Source: Synechococcales cyanobacterium 340R_concoct_173_sub
Lineage (GTDB): Bacteria > Cyanobacteriota > Cyanobacteriia > Leptolyngbyales > Leptolyngbyaceae
Direction: 5' to 3'
Assembly (NCBI GenBank): GCA_025354065.1
Contig: JANXNM010000085.1
Span: 1-20,569 of the forward strand
DNA: 20,569 nucleotides
The notes under the pieces are model-generated. The model ran no database searches and had not been told where the DNA came from. It saw only the letters and a program-made list of their open reading frames with translations. Position numbers and translations under genes: made by a program. This document shows positions 1 through 7,920 of this stretch, one piece after another; positions within the stretch are counted from its first letter, which is position 1; every line of letters starts with the position of its first letter.

Positions 1-2
1 AT

Positions 3-668
3 ATGGATTATTTACGATCGTTGGGCCGCCAACAAATTGCATTGATTTTGCGGGATGCTGAAATTGCTGAATCTAATGCCCTAACCGAAGCCGAACAAGT
101 CGAAGCGCGATGTGATGAACATGCAAAAGTTTCACTCACCCGAAATCAAACCTTAGTTTTAGAACAAGAAAATGAACTACGACGACTCAAGGCAAAATTA
201 GAACAAGCGGCCAAATGTGAAGAAGAAATCACGATCGCTGCCGCCAAAGAGAAACGAGCCAAAGCCGAACAGGTTTTACAAGCCTTACGAACTGACTTAG
301 AAACATTGCGCCTCCAAGCCGATTTAGTATTGCCCGCCCAAGCCCACCGTACTGCCTCCGAATTCAAAGCCCGAGGCGAAGCGGCCACCATTGAAGAAAA
401 CGCTCGCGCCACAGCCATGGCCAACACGTTACTTTCGCAAGTCTGGCAAGAAGCCGGAACCCATGCCTCTGAAGTCTTCGTATTACAGCAACTAGAAATG
501 ATCTTGACTGAAGCCGGAAAAATTCCACAACGTTTACAGCTTGGCGATGTGAATGTTATCGACAACGGCGACGGTAATGCATTGTCAAGTTTAGTTCAAG
601 TCTATCCACAAATGATTTCTCAGTATTTGAACGCCGTCGAACAAATCTTAGACATCAAACTTTCCTAA
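3..668 (+). CDS. Flotillin/SPFH-family protein, C-terminal part (5' end cut by window)
   Basis: This is the C-terminal ~221 residues of a flotillin-like membrane scaffold protein; the frame is already open at the window edge, so the Met at position 3 is internal. Evidence is close similarity to the next gene: the opening stretch (YLRSLGRQQ, then LRDAEIAE) aligns with residues ~190-210 of that protein (YLDSIGRKQQ, FRDARIAE). Both end with the same block (EVFVLQQLE, then a VxVID motif). The visible part is mostly Ala/Glu-rich heptad-like helix (residues ~15-150), as in the flotillin coiled coil, followed by a short C-terminal domain. The band-7 domain and membrane anchor would lie upstream. Family members assemble in membrane microdomains; the cargo here is unknown. 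A 35-base gap to the next gene, same strand, suggests one operon. Confidence 0.8.
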   Translation: MDYLRSLGRQQIALILRDAEIAESNALTEAEQVEARCDEHAKVSLTRNQTLVLEQENELRRLKAKLEQAAKCEEEITIAAAKEKRAKAEQVLQALRTDLETLRLQADLVLPAQAHRTASEFKARGEAATIEENARATAMANTLLSQVWQEAGTHASEVFVLQQLEMILTEAGKIPQRLQLGDVNVIDNGDGNALSSLVQVYPQMISQYLNAVEQILDIKLS

Positions 669-703
669 TTCACAATTTTACAATTCTTCATTCCTAACAC
701 ACC

Positions 704-1945
704 ATGGATCCCATCACTCTTCTCGCTCTCCTCGGCATTGGCACATTCACCACATCCCTCGTCATCAAAAATCTATATTATATTTGCCAACCTAGCGAAG
801 TCCTGATTCTCGCCGGAACCCGATCGCCCGTCGAAGGCGGAAAAAGTGTTGGTTATCGACTAGTCAAAGGGGGAAGCAGCATTCGGTTGCCTTTACTTGA
901 AGAAGCATTCCGCATGGAATTGACAAACATGATTATTGAACTGCGAGTTTCTAATGCCTATTCAAAAGGTGGAATTCCGCTCACGGTTGAAGGGGTTGCA
1001 AATATTAAAATTGCAGGCGAAGAACCAATTATTCATAATGCGATCGAACGTTTGTTGGGTAAAACTCGAAAAGAAATTGAACAACTGGCCAAAGAAACCC
1101 TCGAAGGGAATTTGCGTGGGGTTTTAGCGAGCATGACACCGGAACAAGTCAATGAAGACAAGATTGATTTTGCCCGAAATTTGGCTGAAGAAGCTGAACG
1201 AGATTTAGAAGTATTGGGATTGGTGTTAGATAATCTCCAAGTCAAAAACATTTCTGATGACGTGTCCTATCTGGATTCCATTGGTCGTAAACAACAAGCT
1301 GATTTGTTCCGAGATGCCCGAATTGCAGAAGCAACAACCCGCGCTGAAGCGTCAATTCAGTCCTCGGAGAACGATCGGGCCACCGCATTACGACGAATTG
1401 GACGGGATCTCGAAGTAGCTAAAGCGGACTCCGATCGGCGCGTCCGAGATGCCCTAACCAAACGTAGCGCTGTGGTTGCCGAAGTGGAATCTGTCGTTGC
1501 GTCCCAAGTCGCCCGCGTTCAAGCAGAAGTCGCGGTGCAGCGTGAACGGATTAAACAAGTCGAACAACAACTCAATGCGGATGTAATTGCCCCGGCAGAT
1601 GCGGCCTGTCAAAGTGCTATTGCTAATGCTCAAGCTCAAGCGTCTCAAATTGTCGAATCCGGCAAAGCTCAAGCTAACGGGATCCGGTTGCTGTCTGAAT
1701 CTTGGTCGGCATCAGGACCGAATGCCCGTGAAATCTTTGTTCTGCAAAAACTCGAACCGCTCCTCCAGACCCTTTCCAAGAGTATTCCAACGATCGAGGT
1801 CAAGTCTGTCACCGTCATTGATGCGCAAAATGGATCAACCGCGACGCAGTTAGGGAGCTTTTTAGAACAGCTCAAACAAACAACGGGGATTGATGCCGCC
1901 ACTGCTATTAATCGAATGTTGCCACGAGACTCAGGCAAATCGTAG
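704..1945 (+). CDS. Flotillin/SPFH (band 7) family protein
   Basis: Complete 413-residue flotillin-like protein. Residues ~3-28 (LLALLGIGTF, then a Leu/Tyr-rich stretch) form an N-terminal hydrophobic segment that would anchor it in the membrane. Residues ~30-190 match an SPFH/band-7 domain (PSEVLILAG near the start, then a beta-rich segment and the ERLLGKTRKEIEQLAKETLE helix). Residues ~195-330 are a long Ala/Glu/Arg coiled coil. The C-terminus (EIFVLQKLEPLL, then VKSVTVID) matches the end of the preceding gene, so the two are tandem paralogs. The family oligomerises into scaffolds in membrane microdomains; no partner is evident here. No clear Shine-Dalgarno precedes the ATG, which is usual in cyanobacteria. 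Confidence 0.88.
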   Translation: MDPITLLALLGIGTFTTSLVIKNLYYICQPSEVLILAGTRSPVEGGKSVGYRLVKGGSSIRLPLLEEAFRMELTNMIIELRVSNAYSKGGIPLTVEGVANIKIAGEEPIIHNAIERLLGKTRKEIEQLAKETLEGNLRGVLASMTPEQVNEDKIDFARNLAEEAERDLEVLGLVLDNLQVKNISDDVSYLDSIGRKQQADLFRDARIAEATTRAEASIQSSENDRATALRRIGRDLEVAKADSDRRVRDALTKRSAVVAEVESVVASQVARVQAEVAVQRERIKQVEQQLNADVIAPADAACQSAIANAQAQASQIVESGKAQANGIRLLSESWSASGPNAREIFVLQKLEPLLQTLSKSIPTIEVKSVTVIDAQNGSTATQLGSFLEQLKQTTGIDAATAINRMLPRDSGKS

Positions 1946-2047
1946 GGAAATAGTGGGTATTGTTTGAGGTAATATGGCACTGTAGTTTTGTGCATATAAA
2001 TTAATACTGTGCAAAGCTATAACCCGTTCTTCTACACCGAATTATTT

Positions 2048-2341
2048 ATGTCTCTCGATCGCGCCGAAGTCCATAAAGTTGCAAACCTAGCCCGTCTTGC
2101 CCTTACGCCTGAGGAAGAAGAACAGTTCGCCGGACAGCTCAACGGTATTTTGGAATATATTGAGCAACTGAATGAACTCGACGTGAGCAATGTTGAACCC
2201 ACGACACGGGCGATCGATGTCAGTAATGTCACTCGCGTTGACGAAATGAAAGTCTACGATAACCGTGAAGGCTTAATGAACAGCGCCCCCGATCGGGATG
2301 AAAACTTCTTCAAAGTCCCCAAAATAATCGCAGGGGACTAG
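2048..2341 (+). CDS. gatC: Aspartyl/glutamyl-tRNA(Asn/Gln) amidotransferase subunit C
   Basis: GatC is the small subunit of the GatCAB amidotransferase, which converts Glu-tRNA(Gln) (and in some organisms Asp-tRNA(Asn)) to the cognate amide. It wraps around GatA and stabilises the complex. The 97-residue product has the family hallmarks in order: an N-terminal helix VHKVANLARLALTPEEE, the FAGQLNGILEYIEQLNELD helix, the VEPTTRAIDVSN turn, and a C-terminal VPKII. The frame is open back to a GTG at 2009, but the ATG at 2048 gives the usual family length and N-terminus (MSLDRAEVHKVA), so I chose it. No gatA or gatB is next to it, which is common in cyanobacteria. It converges with the response regulator, 22 bases away. 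Confidence 0.93.
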   Translation: MSLDRAEVHKVANLARLALTPEEEEQFAGQLNGILEYIEQLNELDVSNVEPTTRAIDVSNVTRVDEMKVYDNREGLMNSAPDRDENFFKVPKIIAGD

Positions 2342-2363
2342 GCCTAATTAAATAACTGAAGCA

Positions 2364-3044
2364 TCAAACACCCGCATTAAACAGAGCCGCAGGAGCATGA
2401 TGCAAGGGCGGCTGATAGCCTTGTTCAAACGCATAACGGACCAACTGCGATCGGTTTTCGAGTTGTAACTTGTTGAGAATGTTGCTGAGGTGCGTTTGAA
2501 CCGTGCGAGGGCTGACAAATAGATGTTGCCCAATTTGTTTATTGGTATGGCCTTGAATCACTTCCCAGAATACCTTTTCTTCAGCGGGCGTTAGGGGCAA
2601 CGGTGCAGGTAATGAGGCCGCAACAGGTAAGGCGGTCGCTTGTTGTAGAAGTCGAACAATTTCTGCATGGGTTCGCCGACTCCGTTCGAGTTGCGCATCA
2701 ATTTTGGCCAGGAGTTCGCGGGCTTCAAAGGGCTTAATCAAATAATCATCTGCCCCAATCGAGTGCGCTTGGACACGATCCTCCACCTCCGATCGGCTAG
2801 ACAAGAAAATAAGGGGTACAAGCTGTCCCGATCGGCTCATCCGAATTTGCCGACAAAATTCAAAGCCGTCCATTTCAGGCATCAATATATCAGAGACAAT
2901 TAGGTCAGCGGGATCCTCTTGAAATGTCTTTAACGCGGTCACTCCCGAAGTCGCCGTCTGCACTACAAACCCATGCTTGAGTAAATATCGCTCCAAGGCA
3001 ACCCGTAAAGTCGTGTCATCATCCACAATCAAAATTTTCTTCAT
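2364..3044 (-). CDS. Two-component response regulator, NarL/LuxR type (Ycf29-like)
   Basis: A 226-residue DNA-binding response regulator. The receiver domain occupies residues ~1-120: acidic cluster VDDD at 7-10, phospho-acceptor Asp52 in the SDILMPEMDG motif, Ser82/Ser83 switch position, and conserved Lys104 in the YLIKPFEARE motif. A linker rich in Ala, Pro and Leu (~125-150) leads to a LuxR-type helix-turn-helix (~152-210; LTPAEEKVFWEVIQG, NKQIGQHLFVSPRTVQTHL). This arrangement resembles the cyanobacterial/plastid Ycf29 (TctD-like) regulators; that assignment is inferred from motif memory only. The ATG at 3044 (MKKILIVDDD) starts just before the first receiver strand, as is typical; an upstream TTG at 3065 would add seven residues. 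No histidine kinase is adjacent, so signal and targets are unknown. Confidence 0.88.
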   Translation of the reverse strand: MKKILIVDDDTTLRVALERYLLKHGFVVQTATSGVTALKTFQEDPADLIVSDILMPEMDGFEFCRQIRMSRSGQLVPLIFLSSRSEVEDRVQAHSIGADDYLIKPFEARELLAKIDAQLERSRRTHAEIVRLLQQATALPVAASLPAPLPLTPAEEKVFWEVIQGHTNKQIGQHLFVSPRTVQTHLSNILNKLQLENRSQLVRYAFEQGYQPPLHHAPAALFNAGV

Positions 3045-3677
3045 AATCCGGCACCCAATCCCCAAAATAAGTCAATCCGTCAATTGTTTGGCTATATCTT
3101 CAGTCTTCCCTCAGGAGGATTAGAAATGGAGACCGCGATTGTGTGAAGGCAATATTTCCGAAAGATTACGGAATCTTAAGCAAACCGAAGCTAGTAGAGG
3201 AAAGTCAGCCATTATCTGCCATGAGTATTGTGTAAGTAAGCTTTTCTTGATTTATAACGTCTATGTAAAAAGACGGAGGTTTAGTGGAGGCGATTCTGAA
3301 AAACAGAATGTTCTAAAGCATGAGCAAATGAAATTGCAAATCAAGTCGCATTAGAAATTGTATAAATAGTGGTGAATTGATATAGACATCATTTAGTCTT
3401 TTCTGTTTTTCTATGTAGTCTAAATAACGATTGGCCTTTAGCAGTGTCATCAATTCATTTTGGATTAAAATTTAAACAAATGTAACGAAAATAACATAAT
3501 TAAGAATTTGTAATAAATTCATGGTCCATGTCGGCCTAAATTGATTATGAAGCGAATTTTGCAAGCGGTAAGTTCATCTGTCGTTTGCACTGAGTCTCTT
3601 CGGCTGCACTTTTATGGTCTGCTGAGGCCCGATCGTGAGGCAAACCTCTTAACATAAGCGTCTGGAACCCTAAAACA
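3045..3677. other. Divergent intergenic region between response regulator and heme oxygenase
   Basis: About 630 bases with no convincing gene, presumably carrying both promoters. Positions 3420-3530 are strongly AT-rich and promoter-like (CATAAT at 3495-3500), but no consensus -35/-10 pair stands out. A near-perfect Shine-Dalgarno (AGGAGG, 3113-3118) sits seven bases before a six-codon frame ATG...TGA (3126-3146, reading METAIV). A 71-codon TTG-initiated frame at 3139-3354 is open but has no family resemblance, so I do not call it a gene. The last ~130 bases form the heme oxygenase leader and contain short inverted repeats of no recognised class. Confidence 0.5.
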
Positions 3678-4388
3678 ATGAGCAACTTAGCATTAAAACT
3701 TCGCGAAGGCACTAAAAAAGCCCACACGATGGCAGAGAATACTGGATTTATCGCTTGTTTCTTGCGCGGAACCGTAGAAAAACAGTCCTATCGTAAGCTG
3801 GTTGCGAATCTGTACTTTGTGTATTCCGCTATGGAAGACGCGATGCATCAGCTCAAGGACCACCCAGTTATGAGCAAAATGTATTTTCCTGAACTCGATC
3901 GTAAAGCGTCTCTAGAGAGCGATCTAGAGTTTTATTATGGACCCAACTGGAAGACGGATATTAAGCCTTCCGTTGCGACTCAGGACTATGTTGCCGAGAT
4001 TAATCGGGTGGCTAAAGAAGATCCCGAGCTAATGATTGCTCATCTTTATACTCGTTACATTGGCGATCTTTCGGGCGGCCAAATCCTGAAAAAAATTGCC
4101 GTTAATGCTATGAACCTGAATGAAGGCGAAGGCACAAGTTTCTATGAGTTCGCGCAGATCTCTGATGAAAAAGAATTCAAAGTCATGTATCGCAGCACTT
4201 TGGATGGGTTGGACATTTCCGATGAAAAGGGTGATGCGATCGTAGAAGAGGCGAACGATGCATTTGGTCACAACATGAAAATGTTCCAAGAGCTTGAAGG
4301 AAACTTGATCAAGGCTATTGGAATTCAGCTCTTTAACCTGATGACTCGTCGGGGTCGTAAGGGCAGTACTGAACTAGAAACTGCATAA
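3678..4388 (+). CDS. ho1: Heme oxygenase (biliverdin-producing)
   Basis: Heme oxygenase opens the heme ring to biliverdin IX-alpha, CO and iron using electrons from ferredoxin; this supplies bilins for phycobilisomes and phytochromes. The 236-residue product has the usual cyanobacterial HO-1 length. His16 in KLREGTKKAHTMAEN is the expected proximal heme ligand. The family signature HLYTRYIGDLSGGQILKK lies near residues 118-136 and contains the flexible glycines of the distal helix. The C-terminal region lacks a membrane anchor, as in soluble cyanobacterial enzymes. No Shine-Dalgarno is visible before the ATG. It is followed by an intrinsic terminator and so is probably monocistronic. A ferredoxin gene that could in principle supply electrons lies 3 kb away, but nothing in the sequence links the two. 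Confidence 0.96.
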   Translation: MSNLALKLREGTKKAHTMAENTGFIACFLRGTVEKQSYRKLVANLYFVYSAMEDAMHQLKDHPVMSKMYFPELDRKASLESDLEFYYGPNWKTDIKPSVATQDYVAEINRVAKEDPELMIAHLYTRYIGDLSGGQILKKIAVNAMNLNEGEGTSFYEFAQISDEKEFKVMYRSTLDGLDISDEKGDAIVEEANDAFGHNMKMFQELEGNLIKAIGIQLFNLMTRRGRKGSTELETA

Positions 4389-4431
4389 GTTTTGAATCCA
4401 ATGGTTACACTGAATTAATTGTGAGTGTTCT

Positions 4432-4468
4432 AAGGGGATGATGTTGCGTAAAGCGATCGTCCCTTTTT
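4432..4468 (+). terminator. Intrinsic terminator after heme oxygenase
   Basis: A hairpin pairs AAGGGGATGAT with ATCGTCCCTT (one bulged G and one U-G wobble; loop around GTTGCGTAAAGCG) and runs straight into five T residues at 4464-4468. It starts 43 bases after the heme oxygenase stop and ends before ictB, so it separates the two transcripts. The longest ictB frame begins at an ATG within two bases of its T-run, one reason to prefer the later ictB start. Confidence 0.75.
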
Positions 4469-4505
4469 CATGGATAATTCATGGAGGATTTATTATCGCG
4501 TCTCC

Positions 4506-5930
4506 ATGAATACTTCGTCGTCTTCGCAACTCGATCGTCTCTGGCAGCAAATTACGCTCCAAACCTTACCGCTCTCTCAATGGCGCACAGCTAGCTACGT
4601 ATCGCGTGTTGTTGGGGTGCTTCAAGGCTGGCGATCGGGGAGCGTGTTGTTGCAGTGGGGGGACGGGATTGCGTTGGGTCTATTGGGCATTTTGTTTGTG
4701 GCGGCTCCCTACATTTCCACGACGTTGATTAGTGTGCTGTTGGTGGGGTGCATTGGGTTTTGGGTGTTGCTGACCTTGGCGGAGAGTAGAGAAAAAGCAG
4801 GCTGGGGACTCACGCCAATCCATTTGACCGTGATGGTTTATTGGGGCATTAGCGCAATTGCTACCGGATTGTCTCCGGTCCGAATGGCCGCACTTGAGGG
4901 GTTAAGTAAGCTCACCTTATACCTATTGATTTTTGTGGTGATGGCACGGGTGTTGCGTTTGGAGAAGTGGCGGAATGCATTGATTGCGATTTATTTACAT
5001 ACAGCGCTTTTGGTCAGTTGTTATGGAATTCGTCAATGGATCTTTGGTGCCCCGGCGTTGGCAACTTGGTCGGATCCGGATTCAGAGATGGGAAATTTTA
5101 CTCGTGCCTATAGTTTTCTCGGCAATCCAAATCTTTTATCGAGTTATTTGATGCCTGCGGTGGCCTATAGTTTGATGGCGATTTTTTCCTGGGTGGGGAT
5201 GTATCGTAAGGCGTTGGCGGCGGTGATGTTTGCGACTAATTTGGCCTGCGTTGCCTTTACCTATAGTCGGGGTGGTTGGATTGGGTTGGTGTTGATGTTT
5301 GGGACGATCGCGCTGCTGTTGGGATATTGGATGAATTTATATCGTAAGAAATGGGTGTTGCCCTCTATTTTGGGTGGATTGATTTCTGTGATTGTGATTG
5401 GTGTGGTGTTTGTTCCGCCGATTCGTAATCGAGTGTTGAGTATGTTTATTGGACGCGGTGATAGTAGTAATAATTTCCGTTTGAATGTTTGGCAATCGGT
5501 ACTTGAAATGATTAAAGCGCGTCCGGTTTTGGGCATTGGTCCTGGAAATGATGCATTTAATAAAGTTTATCCGCTGTATGCTCGGACAAAATTTACGGCA
5601 TTAAGTGCGTATTCTCTTTTGTTGGAAATTGCGGTAGAAATGGGATTGGTTGGATTAACGTGTTTTCTTTGGATGTTAGTGGTGACATTTACTCAAGGCG
5701 GTTTGCAATTGCAGCGCTTGCGAAAGGTGTCAAATTCTCAAGGCTTTTGGTTAATTGGCGCGATCGGGGCAATGGTTGGGTTGTTGGGGCAGGGCGTGGT
5801 GGATACGGTTTGGTATCGGCCTCAGGTGAATATTTTGTGGTGGATGGCGGTGGCGATTGTGGCTAGTTTTTATAGTGCTTTGCCGACGGATGTTAGGAAG
5901 CCGATCGAGCTTACTGAGAATACGGATTAG
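4506..5930 (+). CDS. ictB: IctB family putative bicarbonate transporter (Wzy/O-antigen ligase-like membrane protein)
   Basis: A 474-residue polytopic membrane protein of the IctB family. The name comes from an inorganic-carbon mutant of Synechococcus, but the fold is related to O-antigen ligases/Wzy (PF04932), so the true transport role is debated. Recognisable motifs are TGLSPVRMAALEGLSKLTLYLL, FLGNPNLLSSYLMP, FTYSRGGWIGL, the GRGDSSNNFRLNVW block and LGIGPGNDAFNKVYPLYAR, all conserved in known IctB proteins. About ten hydrophobic segments are visible between residues ~50 and ~455, and the larger hydrophilic loop precedes the SSNNF and GIGPGN motifs. The ATG at 4506 (MNTSSSSQLD) gives a family-like length; an ATG at 4470 would add 12 residues but lies at the end of the preceding terminator. 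Codon use is GT-rich compared with heme oxygenase. Confidence 0.92.
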   Translation: MNTSSSSQLDRLWQQITLQTLPLSQWRTASYVSRVVGVLQGWRSGSVLLQWGDGIALGLLGILFVAAPYISTTLISVLLVGCIGFWVLLTLAESREKAGWGLTPIHLTVMVYWGISAIATGLSPVRMAALEGLSKLTLYLLIFVVMARVLRLEKWRNALIAIYLHTALLVSCYGIRQWIFGAPALATWSDPDSEMGNFTRAYSFLGNPNLLSSYLMPAVAYSLMAIFSWVGMYRKALAAVMFATNLACVAFTYSRGGWIGLVLMFGTIALLLGYWMNLYRKKWVLPSILGGLISVIVIGVVFVPPIRNRVLSMFIGRGDSSNNFRLNVWQSVLEMIKARPVLGIGPGNDAFNKVYPLYARTKFTALSAYSLLLEIAVEMGLVGLTCFLWMLVVTFTQGGLQLQRLRKVSNSQGFWLIGAIGAMVGLLGQGVVDTVWYRPQVNILWWMAVAIVASFYSALPTDVRKPIELTENTD

Positions 5931-6133
5931 TCGTTAGACTAGTTTTAACGTTCTTAATCACCAATGAGACAGCATTAGTTGTACTTTGTACGACGATCGA
6001 TCGCATTTTAAATATCCTAAAATCAATGTATTTATATTCATGCTCCAAATTGAACGATCGATGACGGAATAGCTATCATCTGAATTAGCAAATTTGTTTT
6101 TGGCGGGTTTACTAAAAAAGATTCGATCGGTGT

Positions 6134-6278
6134 CTAAGCTAGTCCACGGATGAGGATTGTCTGTCCTTCTACCCGTAATTTTTCTACCAATTCCAGAGTT
6201 GAAATCAGCTTCTTCGCCCTAAAACTCTGCTTCCAAATTCTCAAAAACCGCCGTTATCTCCATCGCAAATAACCTCAT
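6134..6278 (-). pseudogene. Possible frameshifted short ORF
   Basis: On the minus strand an ATG at 6278 (or 6263) opens a short frame reading MRLFAMEITAVFENLEAEF before a stop. In the +1 frame the sequence goes on directly with protein-like content, RAKKLISTLELVEKLRVEG followed by QTILIRGLA, and ends at a TAG at 6134-6136. Joined, the two would make a small acidic-then-basic protein of about 48 residues, of the size of many small accessory or antitoxin-like proteins. I recognise no family. It could equally be chance open sequence. Confidence 0.22.
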
Positions 6279-6313
6279 GATTTACGATCGTTCCTCTAAT
6301 CCACAACAGAATC

Positions 6314-6339
6314 TTGTCCTGAAGGACGATCGGTATAAT
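6314..6339 (+). promoter_or_regulatory. Promoter-like motif with palindrome
   Basis: A perfect TATAAT (6334-6339) is preceded by TTGTCC (6314-6319), but the spacing is only 14 bases, so the -35 assignment is doubtful. The palindrome GTCCTGAAGGAC (6316-6327) lies between them and could be an operator. A start near 6346 would give a ~47-base leader before the ATG at 6393. Confidence 0.4.
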
Positions 6340-6392
6340 GAAAACACCCCATCCCATTTATCGCAACAACATTTAAAGCAATCGCCAATCCT

Positions 6393-7001
6393 ATGACAAA
6401 TAAAATCCTCCTACCCGATAAAATCTATACATTTCGTAGTTATTTTAAAATGCGATTTTCGATCGTCGATATTTTGCGAGAATTAGGAGCCAGTTTTACA
6501 AAAGCTGCTATTGTCCCTCCAAATGCAACTGCAATTGATTCCGATCGGCTACAAAGTCTTACCGATCGTGTAAAAGCTACCGCCGCCCGCGTTAACCTAT
6601 CCAGTGAAGCTGCCAGACGTGAAGCATTGATTTTTCCAGTACTCTTTGAAGTCGCGGAATTAACAGGCGCACAAATGGAAATTGAATATGCTGTAGATGT
6701 CAGCCCGTACCTGCGCGGTGAACTCGACTATTTGCTGAGAACCCATCAAAATGCACTCATTGTTGAAGCCAAAAACGCTGATCTCGTGCATGGCTTTACT
6801 CAACTCGCCGCCGAATTCATTGCCCTCGATGGTTGGACAGATTCGACCGAAGCTATTCTCTACGGTGCCGTAACAACAGGTGACATTTGGCAACTAGGGA
6901 GTTTCGATCGGACTTCCCGTATCATCACCCAAGACCTTGAACTCTATCGAGTCCCCACAGACCTTCCAATTCTCATGTCAATCTTGGTTGCAATGCTGTA
7001 A
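6393..7001 (+). CDS. PD-(D/E)XK nuclease-fold protein of unknown role
   Basis: A 202-residue protein with a recognisable PD-(D/E)XK core: Asp112 in RGELDYLL, then Glu125-Ala-Lys127 at the end of the strand ALIVEAKN, then a helix GFTQLAAEF with the Gln often seen in this superfamily. The N-terminal third (IVDILRELGASF, then REALIFPVLFEVAEL) is helical and includes a Glu that could complete the site. These residues support metal-dependent nuclease chemistry in principle; many cyanobacterial members of this type are uncharacterised. It stands alone, with no methyltransferase or toxin partner. The start is uncertain: ATG 6393 follows the promoter-like motif, while ATG 6450 (MRFSIVDIL) begins at the first conserved-looking segment. 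Confidence 0.65.
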   Translation: MTNKILLPDKIYTFRSYFKMRFSIVDILRELGASFTKAAIVPPNATAIDSDRLQSLTDRVKATAARVNLSSEAARREALIFPVLFEVAELTGAQMEIEYAVDVSPYLRGELDYLLRTHQNALIVEAKNADLVHGFTQLAAEFIALDGWTDSTEAILYGAVTTGDIWQLGSFDRTSRIITQDLELYRVPTDLPILMSILVAML

Positions 7002-7259
7002 CGTTATACTTAAAAATTGCTTACCACTTTTCTCAAGAGGCTTAAACCGGGATTTCTCAGCATCAAATTCCCCGTAAGTTTCGCGATCGATTATTCGACT
7101 TTCAAAGTGCGGCGGTGAAAACTCTAAGCACAGCATGGGAATAAACGCGGTGTCTCTAACCCTTCCAGCTTTCCCGTCTAGGCCAAAATGGCAATCCCTT
7201 AAATCCCCGCCTAAGACCTTTTGCTTTTAGGTGAGGATTATTTCTAGTGTGAACAACTG

Positions 7260-7631
7260 TTAGTTTTTACCAGCGGTTGCTTCTACAACCAAATTCTGCT
7301 CAGGAGTCCAAGCAATCTCATCACCCGTACCAAAATGACCATCAAATTTCGTCACCCCAACATCTCCTAGTACTTTGGTTTGGCAGGCAAGCCGACGATC
7401 GTGATGCTTAGAATGTGGGGGAATTGCCATTCTTAGTTTCTCAAATTCAGTTGGTTCCGAAACCAAACCTTCAACTTTAATTAGACAACTGCCGCAACTA
7501 CTATGTCCATAGCAATTAAGGACACTGGCAACGCCATTATAAAGATCAATTTTATTATCAAGTAGAGATTGTCTTAGATTAGCCTCATATTCAACATCAA
7601 ATGTTTTGCCTTGTGCAGTAACTTTCGGCAT
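7260..7631 (-). CDS. Plant-type [2Fe-2S] ferredoxin family protein
   Basis: A 123-residue ferredoxin with the four cluster-binding cysteines C40, C46, C49 and C83, spaced C-x5-C-x2-C-x33-C. The first three lie in NCYGHSSCGSC and the last in RRLACQTKV. The usual plant-type spacing is C-x4-C-x2-C-x~29-C, so this belongs to the variant subgroup with one extra residue before the second cysteine and a longer C-terminal tail (GDEIAWTPEQN). It should act as a one-electron carrier in the cytoplasm; the partner is unknown. An AAGGAG Shine-Dalgarno sits eight bases before the ATG, one of the clearest in the window. It is probably transcribed alone. Confidence 0.9.
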   Translation of the reverse strand: MPKVTAQGKTFDVEYEANLRQSLLDNKIDLYNGVASVLNCYGHSSCGSCLIKVEGLVSEPTEFEKLRMAIPPHSKHHDRRLACQTKVLGDVGVTKFDGHFGTGDEIAWTPEQNLVVEATAGKN

Positions 7632-7920
7632 GTGAATTCTCCTTCAAAGTATTTCAGATTTTGCAGATGTGGAAATTCAGGCACCCACACCCAATACACT
7701 AAGATGGTTTAGAGTAAATTTCTTCTATATTTATGGTGAAAAATATCGTTTACCACGCTTAGTTAGGTCCCATCATTTCTTCCTTTTGACAGAAGAGCGT
7801 TGTTGAGAGTAATTCTCGGATCTATTAAAACCATTAATCAACGCATTTGTAAAGACGTTTTCCGAATATGATCCGTATCAATCATCTGAGTTCTACAAAA
7901 CACTAAAATCTGAAGACACT

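Larger units (their letters stand above)
5931..6392. other. Intergenic spacer with possible gene remnant
   Basis: About 460 bases without an intact gene. It contains several CGATCG palindromes (near 5995, 6054, 6124, 6284 and 6328), an AT-rich stretch (6004-6045), a possible decayed short gene on the minus strand (6134-6278, listed separately) and a promoter-like motif before the next gene. Confidence 0.5.

Noticed and set aside
3139..3354. 71-codon TTG-initiated frame
   Set aside because: Rare start codon, no recognised family and low-complexity C-terminus; kept only as part of the spacer description.
5990..6060. Clustered CGATCG palindromes as operators
   Set aside because: CGATCG is abundant throughout the window, so clusters have no special meaning without a count.
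6978..7136. Minus-strand 52-codon frame and a hairpin at ~7220 that suggested an insertion-sequence remnant
   Set aside because: The frame overlaps the end of the PD-(D/E)XK gene, and neither transposase motifs nor terminal repeats could be identified.
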